Source: Aurantibacter crassamenti | Lineage (GTDB): Bacteria > Bacteroidota > Bacteroidia > Flavobacteriales > Flavobacteriaceae | Direction: 5' to 3' | DNA length: 64,000 bases | NCBI RefSeq assembly: GCF_016811105.1 | Contig: NZ_JAFBGM010000001.1 | Location: forward strand, 1,926,126 to 1,990,125 | Shown: positions 1 through 9,570 of the stretch, piece by piece | How the letters are laid out: the number at the start of each line of letters is the position of its first letter | How positions within the stretch are numbered: position 1 is the stretch's first letter | The notes under the pieces: generated by a model | What the model saw: the letters and a program-made list of their open reading frames with translations, nothing else | Database searches by the model: none | Told to the model about the DNA's origin: nothing | Position numbers and translations under genes: made by a program

Positions 1-78
1 TATAATTGTCTGAATATTAAAGATAGTAAATACAAACAAGGGAGTGATTTGCGTTGGTTAGAAATTATTCATTGCTAA
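1..78 (+). CDS. C-terminal end of an unidentified gene (cut by window edge)
   Basis: The first 25 codons in frame 1 are open and end in TAA at 76-78. They read as a plausible charged C-terminus ending in LRWLEIIHC. No start lies inside the window and the fragment is too short to assign to a family. It could equally be chance open frame in AT-rich DNA, so this is a weak call. Confidence 0.3.
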   Translation, partial: YNCLNIKDSKYKQGSDLRWLEIIHC

Positions 79-313
79 ACATGATTTTAATAATAAAACG
101 AAATTTAAACTACTTGTGTTGAATCGCATCGGCCTTTTTTGTTAGCGAATGTTTTAATTCAATTTAAATAAAGCCGAGTTCTTTGTTGTATTTCTGCAAA
201 CAAACGACAGTATAGTGATTTAGTTTTAACTTGCTAATTATTATTATGCGAGGTCCTGATATTTTAAATTAAAAATTCATTTATCAAGTTCGCTGACCAT
301 AAAACAAAGCGAT
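79..313. other. Intergenic stretch, nothing recognised
   Basis: No convincing ORF, RNA gene or strong hairpin was seen. It presumably carries the promoter of the downstream permease gene, but no clean TAnnTTTG box is placed well enough to name. Confidence 0.4.
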
Positions 314-1183
314 TTGTCAAATAGTATACTAGCTAAACAATCAAGTAGAGATGTAAAAAAGGCAATACTTTTTATGATTGTAAGTACCTTTTCATTTGCA
401 TTAATGAATGTTTCAGTGAAGTATTTGGATCGTATTCCTTCGTTTCAAATTGTATTATTTAGATGTTTAGGTTCTTTCGTTTTAGCAACAACTTTTATAA
501 TAATTAAAGGAATTCCGATATTAGGAAATAAACGTAGATTAATGATGTTAAGAGCTGTTGTTGGTTTGATAGCAATGACACTTTATTTTCTTTCATTAAA
601 ACATTTGCCAGTCGGTACTGCTGTTTCCTTACGCTATATTGCACCTATTTTTGCAGCCATATTTGCCGTTTTTATTTTAAAAGAAAAATTAAAAAAAGTT
701 CAATGGTTATTTTTTTTAGTTGCATTTGCTGGTGTGTTGGTGTTGAAAGGATTTGATTCGAATATCAACTCAACAGGTTTAGGTTTAATACTAACAGCTT
801 CTGTGTTTAGCGGCATGGTCTATGTTATCTTAAGAAAAATTGGAAAAGCAGATCACCCGTTAGTGGTAGTTAATTATTTTATGTTTGTGGGTACGCTTGT
901 AGGTGGAATTTTGGCTATTTCAGTTTGGATTCAACCCGAAGGAATTGAATGGTTATTCCTATTGCTTTTAGGCGTTTTTGGCTTTATGGGCCAGTTATAT
1001 ATGACTCGCGCATTTCAAATTGCGCAAACTAATCTAGTTGCTCCTTTAAAATATATTGAAGTTGTTTTTACTATTTCAATAGGAGTATTGTGGTTTAATG
1101 AAGTGTATACTTTCTATAGTTTTATCGGCTTAATCATGATTATCTCAGCACTTATTTTGAATACTATGGTTAAGAAATCTTGA
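314..1183 (+). CDS. DMT-superfamily EamA transporter
   Basis: A 289-aa inner-membrane protein with about ten hydrophobic segments arranged as two EamA halves, typical of drug/metabolite exporters (family length near 290-300). The first helix begins near residue 16 and the conserved loop around LPVGTAVSLRYIAPIF sits at the end of the first half. The computed start is TTG at 314. An in-frame ATG at 374 would cut into the first helix, so TTG or another upstream start is more likely. Its 3' end overlaps the convergent gene at 1170-1523 by 14 bases. Substrate cannot be told from sequence; metabolite efflux is a family-level inference. Confidence 0.85.
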   Translation: MSNSILAKQSSRDVKKAILFMIVSTFSFALMNVSVKYLDRIPSFQIVLFRCLGSFVLATTFIIIKGIPILGNKRRLMMLRAVVGLIAMTLYFLSLKHLPVGTAVSLRYIAPIFAAIFAVFILKEKLKKVQWLFFLVAFAGVLVLKGFDSNINSTGLGLILTASVFSGMVYVILRKIGKADHPLVVVNYFMFVGTLVGGILAISVWIQPEGIEWLFLLLLGVFGFMGQLYMTRAFQIAQTNLVAPLKYIEVVFTISIGVLWFNEVYTFYSFIGLIMIISALILNTMVKKS

Positions 1184-1523
1184 GCGTTTTAAACTCTTGG
1201 TAGAGCCATTTTTTTTCTTCTAAGCTAAACTCTTTGTTTTCAAACCAATCATGTGCCTCAATTTTTTCGTTTTCCAATTGAGCATTGCGAATGGCTTGCA
1301 AAGATGCTATATGCCAATGAACACCTTTTTGTCTAGAAACAGAATAACCAATATCCTCAGCTATGTAAGAAATTTTGGGTTGATTGATGAGCTTCACACC
1401 GTTTTTAAGTACTGCAAGGGTTTTAGTTAAGGCAACCACCTCTGAAAAGGAATACCGAACAAAATCCATAAAACCATTTTGTTTTATGTTATAAACTTTA
1501 TCTCCTATTTCTAACTTTCTCAT
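1170..1523 (-). CDS. Conserved small hypothetical protein
   Basis: A 117-aa soluble protein starting at an ATG and convergent with the permease, overlapping its 3' end by 14 bases. It has no signal peptide or membrane segment. The N-terminus (GDKVYNIKQNG) looks like a small beta-rich fold, the middle carries KGVHWHIASLQAIRNAQLE, and the C-terminus is a helical, acidic EEKKWLYQEFK tail. I do not recognise a named family. Codon use and composition fit the neighbouring core genes, so it is probably real, but no function can be given. Confidence 0.65.
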   Translation of the reverse strand: MRKLEIGDKVYNIKQNGFMDFVRYSFSEVVALTKTLAVLKNGVKLINQPKISYIAEDIGYSVSRQKGVHWHIASLQAIRNAQLENEKIEAHDWFENKEFSLEEKKWLYQEFKTLKIS

Positions 1524-1701
1524 AGTATAATAAAGTCTGTAAAAATAAAACTAGGGGTACTTTGCCACCAAGTCAAACTGCCAATTCTTATTAACAATTA
1601 TAGTGATAATGAACAAAAAGTTGTAATCAACTTTTTGAAATATATTCAATTTGTTGTCAAATTTTTAGTAACTAAAATTAATTCACATAAAGCTATTTAT
1701 A

Positions 1702-1709
1702 TACCTTTG
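1702..1709 (+). promoter_or_regulatory. Bacteroidota -7 promoter box for the peroxiredoxin-like gene
   Basis: TACCTTTG matches the TAnnTTTG -7 consensus of Bacteroidota. It ends 16 bases before the ATG at 1726, giving a short leader. A matching -33 TTTG is not evident at the expected distance. Confidence 0.5.
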
Positions 1710-1725
1710 AATTTAACATTACAAT

Positions 1726-2295
1726 ATGGGTGATTTACAAGAGTTTCAAAAATTAGTTATAGCAAATGCAGCTAACGCTAAAGGTTTATCAGTAGGTGAG
1801 AAAGCGCCAGATTTTACCTTATTAAATGCAATAGGTAAAGAGGTTTCACTTTCTGAAATGCTAAAAACTAGTACGGTAATCATTAAGTTCTATCGTGGTG
1901 AATGGTGCCCTATTTGTAATTTAGATTTAAGAGAAGTACAGAATAAATTACCTCAAATTAAATCTTTAGGCGCTACTTTGTTGGCAATAAGTCCGCAGAA
2001 TCCAGATGAGGCTTTAACTGCTATTGAGAAAAACAACTTGGACTTCGAAGTGCTAAGTGATGTTAATCAAAATGTAATAAAGTCTTACAACCTTCAGTTT
2101 GATCCAGGAGCCGATTATCATAGTCGTCGTGATTTGACTCTTTTGAATGGCGACAGATTAAAAACACTTCCCATTCCTGCTACTTTTATTGTGAACTCCA
2201 ATCAAATAATTGAAGCTGCACATGTAGAGGCAAACTATACCGAAAGAATGGGGTCTTCAGAAATTATTGATGTTTTAAAAAGAATGCAACGTTAA
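1726..2295 (+). CDS. Peroxiredoxin-like (AhpC/TSA family) protein
   Basis: A 189-aa thioredoxin-fold protein of the AhpC/TSA redoxin superfamily. The fold start (GEKAPDFTLLNAIGKEVSL) lies at residues 25-45, and the redox centre RGEWCPICNLDL at about 64-75 has a CxxC arrangement. It has no signal peptide, so the protein is likely cytosolic. Family members reduce peroxides with a thiol electron donor. The CPIC centre differs from the single peroxidatic Cys of classical 2-Cys peroxiredoxins and resembles the peroxiredoxin-like subgroup often annotated AhpC/TSA. A TAnnTTTG box lies immediately upstream and the gene appears monocistronic. Confidence 0.85.
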   Translation: MGDLQEFQKLVIANAANAKGLSVGEKAPDFTLLNAIGKEVSLSEMLKTSTVIIKFYRGEWCPICNLDLREVQNKLPQIKSLGATLLAISPQNPDEALTAIEKNNLDFEVLSDVNQNVIKSYNLQFDPGADYHSRRDLTLLNGDRLKTLPIPATFIVNSNQIIEAAHVEANYTERMGSSEIIDVLKRMQR

Positions 2296-2506
2296 ATGTG
2301 CATAAATATGTGCTGTCTAATTTATAGTTAGATTGAAACCTCTATTCTACAAATCATCTCTTTGTAAGAGCATATCTTGTTATAAAATAAAGGTATTCCA
2401 GTACAGTGCAGAATGGGTTTTAGTTCTATAAGACATAAGTTTGGTTAGGATTTTTTCTATACATTGGTTAAAATCTCACAAACTAACTAAAGCAAACACT
2501 GAACTT

Positions 2507-5500
2507 ATGAGGATTAAAGTTTTAATTACATTCATTTTTTGTGGGTGTATACTTCCATTAAAGGCACAAAAAACGATTCAAAAACAAGAAGCAGAAAAAC
2601 CCAATATAATATTTATTCTAACTGATGATCAGCGTTTTGATGCATTAGGTTATGCTGGAAATAATCTTATTGCTACTCCTGAAATGGATAAGCTAGCAAA
2701 AGAAGGAACCTACTTTAAAAATGCCATGGTTACTACACCCATTTGTGCGGCGAGTAGGGCTAGTATTTTGACTGGACTTTACGAAAGAACACATAGTTTT
2801 AATTTTCAAACAGGAAATATAAGGGAGTCGTACATGACCGATTCTTACCCAAGAATGCTTAAGGAAAATGGGTATAAAACGGCATTTTACGGCAAATACG
2901 GGGTGCGTTATGATGGTTTAGATAAACAATTTGATGAGTTCGAATCCTATGATAGAAACAATGCATATAATGATAGAAGAGGGTATTATTACAAAACATT
3001 AGATAAAGACACTGTTCATCTAACTAGATATACCGGACAAAAAGCCTTAGATTTTATATCAAGCACAAATACAAGTGAACCCTTTTGCCTTTCTCTAAGT
3101 TTTAGTGCGCCACATGCTCACGACTCTGCTGAAGACCAATATTTTTGGCAAGAAGAATCCAATGCCTTACTGCAGAATATAAAAATACCTGATGCTGAAC
3201 TCGGAGAGGATAAATATTTTGAGGCTCAACCTAAAATAGTACGTGATGGTTTTAACCGTTTGCGTTGGACGTGGCGTTACGATACGCCTGAAAAGTACCA
3301 GCACAGCGTAAAGGGTTATTATAGAATGCTTTCAGGGATTGACAGAGAAATAGCTAAGATTCGTGAAGAGCTTAAGAAAAAAGGCTTAGACAAAAACACC
3401 GTAATTATTCTAATGGGTGATAACGGTTACTTTTTAGGAGAACGCCAACTAGCGGGTAAATGGTTATTATATGACAACTCTGTTCGTGTGCCACTAATAG
3501 TTTTTGATCCAAGACAAAAGAAGCAAAAAGATAGCGATGTGCTGGCATTAAATATTGATGTGCCAGCTACCATTTTAGATTTAGCAAATATTAAACAACC
3601 TAAAACATGGCATGGTAAAAGTCTAATGCCAATTGCTACCAACCGTGTGAAAAACTTTGAACGCGATACTGTGTTGCTAGAGCATATTTGGGAGTTTGAG
3701 AATATTCCTCCTAGTGAAGGAGTTCGCACTAAAGATTGGAAATACTTTCGATACGTGAATGATCAATCAATTGAAGAATTATATTATTTAAAAGACGACC
3801 CAAAAGAGATTCATAATCTTGCATCTGATTCGAAATATGCTGATAAACTTAAAACTTTTCGTAAAAAAACAAATCAATTAATTGATGATTTGTCAGATGA
3901 TTATTCCGCAGGTCCAAGTGATTTGGTGGTTGAATGGATTCGAAATACAGAAGGCGTTACAATAATCGATTCTAAACCTGAATTTGGTTGGGTGGTGCCT
4001 AAGGGTGCTGTATCACAATCTGCTTATCAATTATTGGTATCCTCATCTGAAAAAAACTCAATTAATAATATTGGAGATGTCTGGGATAGTGAACAAATAC
4101 GCACCAATCATTCATCTGAAATTGAACACGATGGAGATGATTTAGTAAGTGGAAATACGTATTTCTGGAAAGTGAGAATTTGGGATCAAGATAACAGACT
4201 TTCAAGATATTCAAAAAGTCAGTCGTTTAAGATGGGAGATTCAAAAGCTACCATTACGACACCTAATAGTTTTCAAATTGATAAAATAAAACCTATAAAT
4301 TTTGAAAAACGAGGTGAAACCTATTTCATAGATTTTGGTAAGGCTGCTTTCGCAACAATTGATTTTACTTACAATGCGAAGACAAATCATAACCTTACTT
4401 TTAGAATAGGTGAACAATTGGCAGAAGGAAAAATTAATAGAAATCCGTTTGAGAAAAGCCACATTCGTTATCAAGAAATTATTGTTCCTGTAAAAAAAGG
4501 TCAAACGCAATATCAACTTCCGGTTAAAGTAAATAAGCGAAATACATTGCCCGGAAAGGCGCTAGCATTACCTGAAGGTTTTCCTGTATTAATGCCCTTC
4601 AGATATGCAGAAATAGATGGAGCTAAAGAACTAATTAACGCTGATAATTTTACACAATTAGCGCATCATAGCTATTGGGATAATACCACTAGTGATTTTA
4701 GTAGTTCAGATGATATTTTAAATCAAGTTTGGGATTTATGTAAATACTCAATAAAAGCTACCACATTTAATGGTTTGTATGTTGATGGTGATCGAGAACG
4801 GATACCGTATGAAGCCGATGCATATTTAAATCAATTGAGTCATTATACAACAGATCGTGAGTATGCAATTGCTCGGCAAACCATAGAATATTTTATGGAG
4901 CATCCTACATGGCCAACGGAGTGGCAGCAACATGTTGCACTCATGTTTTATGCGGATTATATGTATACGGGCAATACTGAGCTAATTGAGAAATACTATG
5001 AGCAATTAAAGTATAAAACACTTTATGAGTTAGCTAATGAAGATGGTCTAATAACATCGACTAAAATGACACCAGAATTAATGGCAAATCTTGGGTTTCC
5101 TAAAAAGATGAAAGAAACTTTTAGAGATATTGTTGATTGGCCATCTGCGGGCTGGGGTGGTGACCCTTCAAATAAAGGCGAAAGAGATGGCTATGTTTTT
5201 AAAGATTTTAATACGGTGGTAAATGCATTCTACTATCAGAATATGAAAATCATGGCAGAATTTGCAAATGCATTAGGCAAATCTGAAGAAGCAACTGCTT
5301 ATGAATTTCGTGCGCTAAAAGCGAAGAAAGCGGTCAACGAAAAAATGTTTGATAAAGATAGAGGTGTTTATATAGATGGTATTGGTACAGACCACGCTGC
5401 TTTACATGCTAATATGCTACCCTTAGCCTTCAATATGGTGCCAGAAGAACATATTGCGTCTGTAGTTGAGCATGTGAAATCTAGAGGAATGGCATGTAGT

Positions 5501-6028
5501 GTATATGGTTCTCAGTATTTAATGGATGGTCTTTATAATGCAGGTGCAGCTGATTACGCTTTAGATTTATTAACAGATACTAGTGATCGTAGTTGGTACA
5601 ACATGATTCGTATTGGTTCTACGATTACATTAGAAGCTTGGGATTTAAAGTATAAGAATAATTTGGATTGGAATCATGCGTGGGGTGCTGTTCCGGCAAA
5701 TGCAATTCCCCGGGGCCTTTGGGGTATTCAGCCAAAAACTCCAGGTTTTGGCATTGCTACAATAAAACCACAAATGAGTGATTTAAAAAATAGTGCTATT
5801 GTAGTGCCTACAATTAAAGGGAGCATAGCTGCAAAATACACCTATAAAACACCAAGATTACAAGTATTTGAAATTGAGATTCCTGCCAATATGGTCGCTG
5901 AATTTGAAATGAAACCGGCCCCGGGAAAGGAACTAATGCACAACGGAAAAAAGGTAAACGCTGCATTTGATACAGTACGATTGGATCCAGGAAAACACGA
6001 AATTAAATTGGTTATCAATTCATTTTAA
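2507..6028 (+). CDS. Bimodular secreted sulfatase (S1) - alpha-L-rhamnosidase (GH78)
   Basis: A 1173-aa fusion enzyme for sulfated, rhamnose-containing polysaccharide. An upstream frame opens at 2441, but the signal peptide ([21 protein letters not shown]) begins at the ATG at 2507, so that start is used. Residues about 30-465 are an S1 sulfatase with the formylglycine motif CAASR (Cys80), an N-terminal TDDQR metal site and a [10 protein letters not shown]-terminal metal site. From about residue 480 come Ig-like modules and then the (alpha/alpha)6 GH78 domain. There DRER (Glu764) and ITLEAWD (Glu1043) sit where the general acid and base of GH78 occur. From memory, a comparable S1/GH78 fusion is found in the Formosa agariphila ulvan locus. 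Likely periplasmic or surface-exposed; substrate is inferred. Confidence 0.88.
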   Translation: MRIKVLITFIFCGCILPLKAQKTIQKQEAEKPNIIFILTDDQRFDALGYAGNNLIATPEMDKLAKEGTYFKNAMVTTPICAASRASILTGLYERTHSFNFQTGNIRESYMTDSYPRMLKENGYKTAFYGKYGVRYDGLDKQFDEFESYDRNNAYNDRRGYYYKTLDKDTVHLTRYTGQKALDFISSTNTSEPFCLSLSFSAPHAHDSAEDQYFWQEESNALLQNIKIPDAELGEDKYFEAQPKIVRDGFNRLRWTWRYDTPEKYQHSVKGYYRMLSGIDREIAKIREELKKKGLDKNTVIILMGDNGYFLGERQLAGKWLLYDNSVRVPLIVFDPRQKKQKDSDVLALNIDVPATILDLANIKQPKTWHGKSLMPIATNRVKNFERDTVLLEHIWEFENIPPSEGVRTKDWKYFRYVNDQSIEELYYLKDDPKEIHNLASDSKYADKLKTFRKKTNQLIDDLSDDYSAGPSDLVVEWIRNTEGVTIIDSKPEFGWVVPKGAVSQSAYQLLVSSSEKNSINNIGDVWDSEQIRTNHSSEIEHDGDDLVSGNTYFWKVRIWDQDNRLSRYSKSQSFKMGDSKATITTPNSFQIDKIKPINFEKRGETYFIDFGKAAFATIDFTYNAKTNHNLTFRIGEQLAEGKINRNPFEKSHIRYQEIIVPVKKGQTQYQLPVKVNKRNTLPGKALALPEGFPVLMPFRYAEIDGAKELINADNFTQLAHHSYWDNTTSDFSSSDDILNQVWDLCKYSIKATTFNGLYVDGDRERIPYEADAYLNQLSHYTTDREYAIARQTIEYFMEHPTWPTEWQQHVALMFYADYMYTGNTELIEKYYEQLKYKTLYELANEDGLITSTKMTPELMANLGFPKKMKETFRDIVDWPSAGWGGDPSNKGERDGYVFKDFNTVVNAFYYQNMKIMAEFANALGKSEEATAYEFRALKAKKAVNEKMFDKDRGVYIDGIGTDHAALHANMLPLAFNMVPEEHIASVVEHVKSRGMACSVYGSQYLMDGLYNAGAADYALDLLTDTSDRSWYNMIRIGSTITLEAWDLKYKNNLDWNHAWGAVPANAIPRGLWGIQPKTPGFGIATIKPQMSDLKNSAIVVPTIKGSIAAKYTYKTPRLQVFEIEIPANMVAEFEMKPAPGKELMHNGKKVNAAFDTVRLDPGKHEIKLVINSF

Positions 6029-6342
6029 TTATAAACTAATGCTTAAGATATGGCTTCGTGCGTCAACACACGGGGCTGATTTTTAGTATTTGGCTTTATA
6101 ATTATTTAAATTTAAAGCTGTGTGGTGAAAAGAAATAAAATTTTAATTTCTATCTGTCTTTTGTTTTAAATAGTGGAGGATATTCTAGTTTCTAAATAGG
6201 CCATTTAAACACTAATAAAGTTGATTCGTATCAAATAAATACAAGTTATCTTGTTATCATTTTTTGAAAAGTATTGATGAACCAATTATCTTCAGATAAA
6301 GTTCTAATTTTAAGGATTATTATTCTAAATAAGAATGAAATT
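6029..6342 (+). other. Intergenic leader before the BNR protein gene
   Basis: A 314-base stretch with no convincing ORF other than an in-frame upstream extension (from 6274) of the next gene, which I reject because the signal peptide starts later. No strong terminator or promoter box was identified. Confidence 0.4.
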
Positions 6343-7740
6343 ATGAAAATAAAACTCAGTTTATTCCTTGCATTTGTACTGCACTTTTTTGGACTATCTC
6401 AACAAACAAAAAAAGATATAATAATTGATGAAATGGCATTCACAGAAACCATTGAACAGGTCATTTCTATTGATAATGTATGGGCAGGTCATCCTGTAGG
6501 TTTTAGCCTATTTACTTCTGGTGAGCGTCAATATATAGCATATTATAATGCAAATAGAAATACTGTTGTGGGGCAACGTAATTTAGTTGAAGATAAATTT
6601 GAATTATATGTGCTACCGGCAACAGACCGAGAAACCTCTAGAGGAACAAGTACAGTTGTAGGTTGGGATAGCCATAATTCATTAACCTTGGGTGTTGATA
6701 AGGCTGGTTTCATTCATTTGTCAGGAAACGTACATGTGCATCCGTTAACGTATTTCAGAAGTAGTAAACCATATGATATTTCAACCCTTGAGCAGGTTTT
6801 TGAAATGGTCGGTACCGAAGAACAAAGAACTACTTATCCTCATTTTATGATGACCAAGGAAAATGAATTATTATATCATTATCGAGATGGTGGTAGCGGA
6901 AATGGAAATGAAATTTATAATATCTATTCTGTAGAGGATAAAAGATGGTCAAGGTTGTTAGATGTACCATTAACTGACGGTCAAGGACTAATGAATGCAT
7001 ATCAAACGCAACCTACGGTAATGAAAGATGGTTGGTATCATGTTTATTGGGTTTGGCGTGATACGCCAGATTGTTCCACAAATCATGATTTATCGTACAT
7101 GAAAAGTCCAGATTTAAAAAACTGGTATAATGCTTTTGATGAAAAGTTTGAACTGCCCGCCAATGCGGATAAAAGGCTAGTTATTGTTGATCCTATTCCA
7201 CCTAAAGGCGGAATTATAAACTTAGCAGCAAAATTGGTTTTAGATGATGAAAATAAACCGGTTTTTGCTTATCATAAATACGATTCTGTAGGAAATCTTC
7301 AGTTTTATATTGCTCAAATTAAAAATAAAAAATGGGTCTATAAAAAAATAACTAATTGGGATTATCGATGGGAATTTTCTGGTAATGGAAGTATAAATAC
7401 TGAAGTACAGATTAAAAATTTTAAAAAGCGGGCTGATAATAAGTATGAAATAGAATATTGGCATATTAAGTATGGAAATGGAACCATACTTTTAAATGAA
7501 GAATTTGAAAATATTGGTAAGGTAATAAAATCACCGCCTTTTAGTACAGGATTAAAAATTGAAGGAACTTTTCCTGGTCTTGAAGTTCGAACCACTGAAG
7601 ATTTAGGTGATTCAAAAGAAGGCAATTTACGTTTTATGCTAAAATGGGAAACTATTAATCGTAACCGTGATAAACCTCGTGACAAACCTTGGCCAGAACC
7701 AAGCCAATTATATTTGTATCAATTGAAAAAGAATGAATAA
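6343..7740 (+). CDS. Secreted BNR_4 beta-propeller protein (ulvan lyase/GH145-like)
   Basis: A 465-aa exported protein. The preferred start is the ATG at 6343, where a signal peptide (MKIKLSLFLAFVLHFFGLSQ) begins; the frame itself opens at 6274. The body matches the BNR repeat-containing (BNR_4) type of seven-bladed propeller. A His-rich blade NVHVHPLTYFRS at about 135-146 and a following YPHFMMT segment are laid out like the active-site blades of polysaccharide lyases PL24/PL25 and the related GH145 rhamnosidases. It follows the sulfatase-GH78 gene on the same strand, which supports attack on the same sulfated polymer. Lyase versus hydrolase activity cannot be decided from sequence alone. 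Confidence 0.75.
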   Translation: MKIKLSLFLAFVLHFFGLSQQTKKDIIIDEMAFTETIEQVISIDNVWAGHPVGFSLFTSGERQYIAYYNANRNTVVGQRNLVEDKFELYVLPATDRETSRGTSTVVGWDSHNSLTLGVDKAGFIHLSGNVHVHPLTYFRSSKPYDISTLEQVFEMVGTEEQRTTYPHFMMTKENELLYHYRDGGSGNGNEIYNIYSVEDKRWSRLLDVPLTDGQGLMNAYQTQPTVMKDGWYHVYWVWRDTPDCSTNHDLSYMKSPDLKNWYNAFDEKFELPANADKRLVIVDPIPPKGGIINLAAKLVLDDENKPVFAYHKYDSVGNLQFYIAQIKNKKWVYKKITNWDYRWEFSGNGSINTEVQIKNFKKRADNKYEIEYWHIKYGNGTILLNEEFENIGKVIKSPPFSTGLKIEGTFPGLEVRTTEDLGDSKEGNLRFMLKWETINRNRDKPRDKPWPEPSQLYLYQLKKNE

Positions 7741-7747
7741 GGTCTTT

Positions 7748-9232
7748 TTATAAACCACTATTTCTTGATTTTTGTTCTACAAAATAGGGTTGAAAGGTAT
7801 ACGAAGAATTAGGATCCCAAGATGCATTTGTTTTGGGTAAATATTCTTTTAATAATTCTATTTTTTCTTGATAAATTGGGTTTTTTGCTTGGTTTGTAAA
7901 TTCGTTAGGATCTTTGATATGGTCGTAGAATTCTTCACCTCCATCTTCATATTGAATGTACCTGAAATTTTTAGATTTAATAGTGTGATTATTCATGCCA
8001 AAGGTTGTGATAGCCACGGATTTATCATTCTCATTTCCAATCATTTTAGGTACTAAACTCACTCCTTCATTTCGGTTATAAGCAGGAAGTCCACATAACT
8101 CCAAAAGCGTAGGGTAAATGGAAAGCATTTCTGCTGGTTCGTCAATAATTTTTCCTCTAGGAAGGTTGGGTGCAGCAAATAGTAAAGGGGCCTTAGTTGC
8201 GGTATTCCATAATGCATGTTTGGCAAATGTTCCTTTTTCTCCTAAACGATAACCATGATCAGACCATAGAACAATAACGGTGTTATCAGCATATTCACTA
8301 TTTTCAAGAGCATTTAATAGTCTACCTATTTCATAATCTACAAAGCTTATACAAGCCAAATAGGCTTGAATTATTTTAGGCCATTCACCACTTTTAATTG
8401 CCCAATCGGTTGTCGGCATCATAGGTAGGTCATTTATTTTTAGTGCAATTGGCGGAATATCATTTAAATCATCGGCTAAATAAGGCAATGTTTTTATATT
8501 CTCTAACGGATGCATGTCAAACCATTTTTGAGGTACATATAAAGGTACATGAACACGTAAAAAACCGACTCCCAAAAAAAAGGGTTTACTATACTTTTTT
8601 TCAAGTCGCTTCTTTGCCCAATTTACTGATTGATGATCGGGCATCAATGAGTCTGCTTCAGGGAAAGCGCCCCAGTCGGTACTGGTTCTACCATATTTTT
8701 GCCTATCTGAATTCCCAAAACCATCCCAAACAAAGCGTTTTTCAGGGGTTGGTCCAAACCCTTTAACCCTTCCGCCAGATTCATCGAACATATTATCAGG
8801 AGCATGGCTATGAAATAACTTTCCAATTCCCATGGTATGATATCCATAGTTTTTAAAATACTCTGGTAACATTACAATATCACTTGTAGCTGGGTTTTCA
8901 GAGCGAATTTTATTGTCATCAATCATACCGTAAATTCCGGTGGTAGATGGTCTTAACCCTGTCATTATAGAAGCTCTAGAAGGTCCACATAAGGGGGCTT
9001 GACAATGCGCATCTGAAAATACAACACTCTTAGAAGCTAATTTGTCAATATTCGGGGTTTTTGTTTGGGAATACTTATCAAGTATGCCAAGCATATTATT
9101 CAAATCATCAACAGCTATAAATAATACGTTTGGGTGTTCATTTTGTGCAGGCTTACTCGTTTTCTTTTTTTCGCTACAAGCACTCAAAAATATGATACTT
9201 AGAAAGCAAAATAAATAATTGTTATGCTTCAT
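7748..9232 (-). CDS. S1 sulfatase lipoprotein, iduronate-2-sulfatase-like
   Basis: A 494-aa sulfatase with a lipoprotein signal (lipobox LSAC within the first 20 residues), so probably anchored to a membrane and facing the periplasm or surface. The formylglycine motif CGPSR (Cys82) follows a VDDLNN metal site near residue 42, and SDHGYRLGEKG forms the second metal site. The arrangement resembles the iduronate-2-sulfatase subgroup. It converges on the BNR gene with only 7 bases between the stops and diverges from the sulfatase starting at 9571. In this context it probably removes sulfate from uronic acid or rhamnose residues of algal oligosaccharide; that is an inference. Confidence 0.87.
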   Translation of the reverse strand: MKHNNYLFCFLSIIFLSACSEKKKTSKPAQNEHPNVLFIAVDDLNNMLGILDKYSQTKTPNIDKLASKSVVFSDAHCQAPLCGPSRASIMTGLRPSTTGIYGMIDDNKIRSENPATSDIVMLPEYFKNYGYHTMGIGKLFHSHAPDNMFDESGGRVKGFGPTPEKRFVWDGFGNSDRQKYGRTSTDWGAFPEADSLMPDHQSVNWAKKRLEKKYSKPFFLGVGFLRVHVPLYVPQKWFDMHPLENIKTLPYLADDLNDIPPIALKINDLPMMPTTDWAIKSGEWPKIIQAYLACISFVDYEIGRLLNALENSEYADNTVIVLWSDHGYRLGEKGTFAKHALWNTATKAPLLFAAPNLPRGKIIDEPAEMLSIYPTLLELCGLPAYNRNEGVSLVPKMIGNENDKSVAITTFGMNNHTIKSKNFRYIQYEDGGEEFYDHIKDPNEFTNQAKNPIYQEKIELLKEYLPKTNASWDPNSSYTFQPYFVEQKSRNSGL

Positions 9233-9570
9233 ATTTCGTTCGAAGTTGTGTTAATTTTTGAGAATAGATGTAACCAAACCTCGGAATTGTTTTACACACA
9301 ATTATTAGTTTAGACTTCATAGAAATTTGTCTTGTAGAGGAGAAAATACAGATATTAAATTAATAAAGCAATTGTGAGTAAGGTACTATAAACAAAATAC
9401 TGTATTGTTATGATTGGCAATGTTGTTTTAAGTTGTTGATTTTAAATCAAATTTAAATAGTAGTATTGTAATATATGCCAGCATTAGGTTTTGTAAATGC
9501 TAATATGTTTTTGCTGTTTAATTGCGCTCAGAAATAATACTTAAGTTAAACTGAATTAAAAGCTAATAAA
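9233..9570. other. Divergent intergenic region between two sulfatase genes
   Basis: A 338-base AT-rich spacer between divergently transcribed sulfatases. It should hold both promoters and possibly AraC-regulator sites. I see no clear TAnnTTTG pair, no strong dyad and no ORF. Confidence 0.4.

Noticed and set aside
2441-2506. Longer N-terminus for the sulfatase-rhamnosidase
   Set aside because: The extension has no function-like sequence and would bury the signal peptide that starts at 2507.
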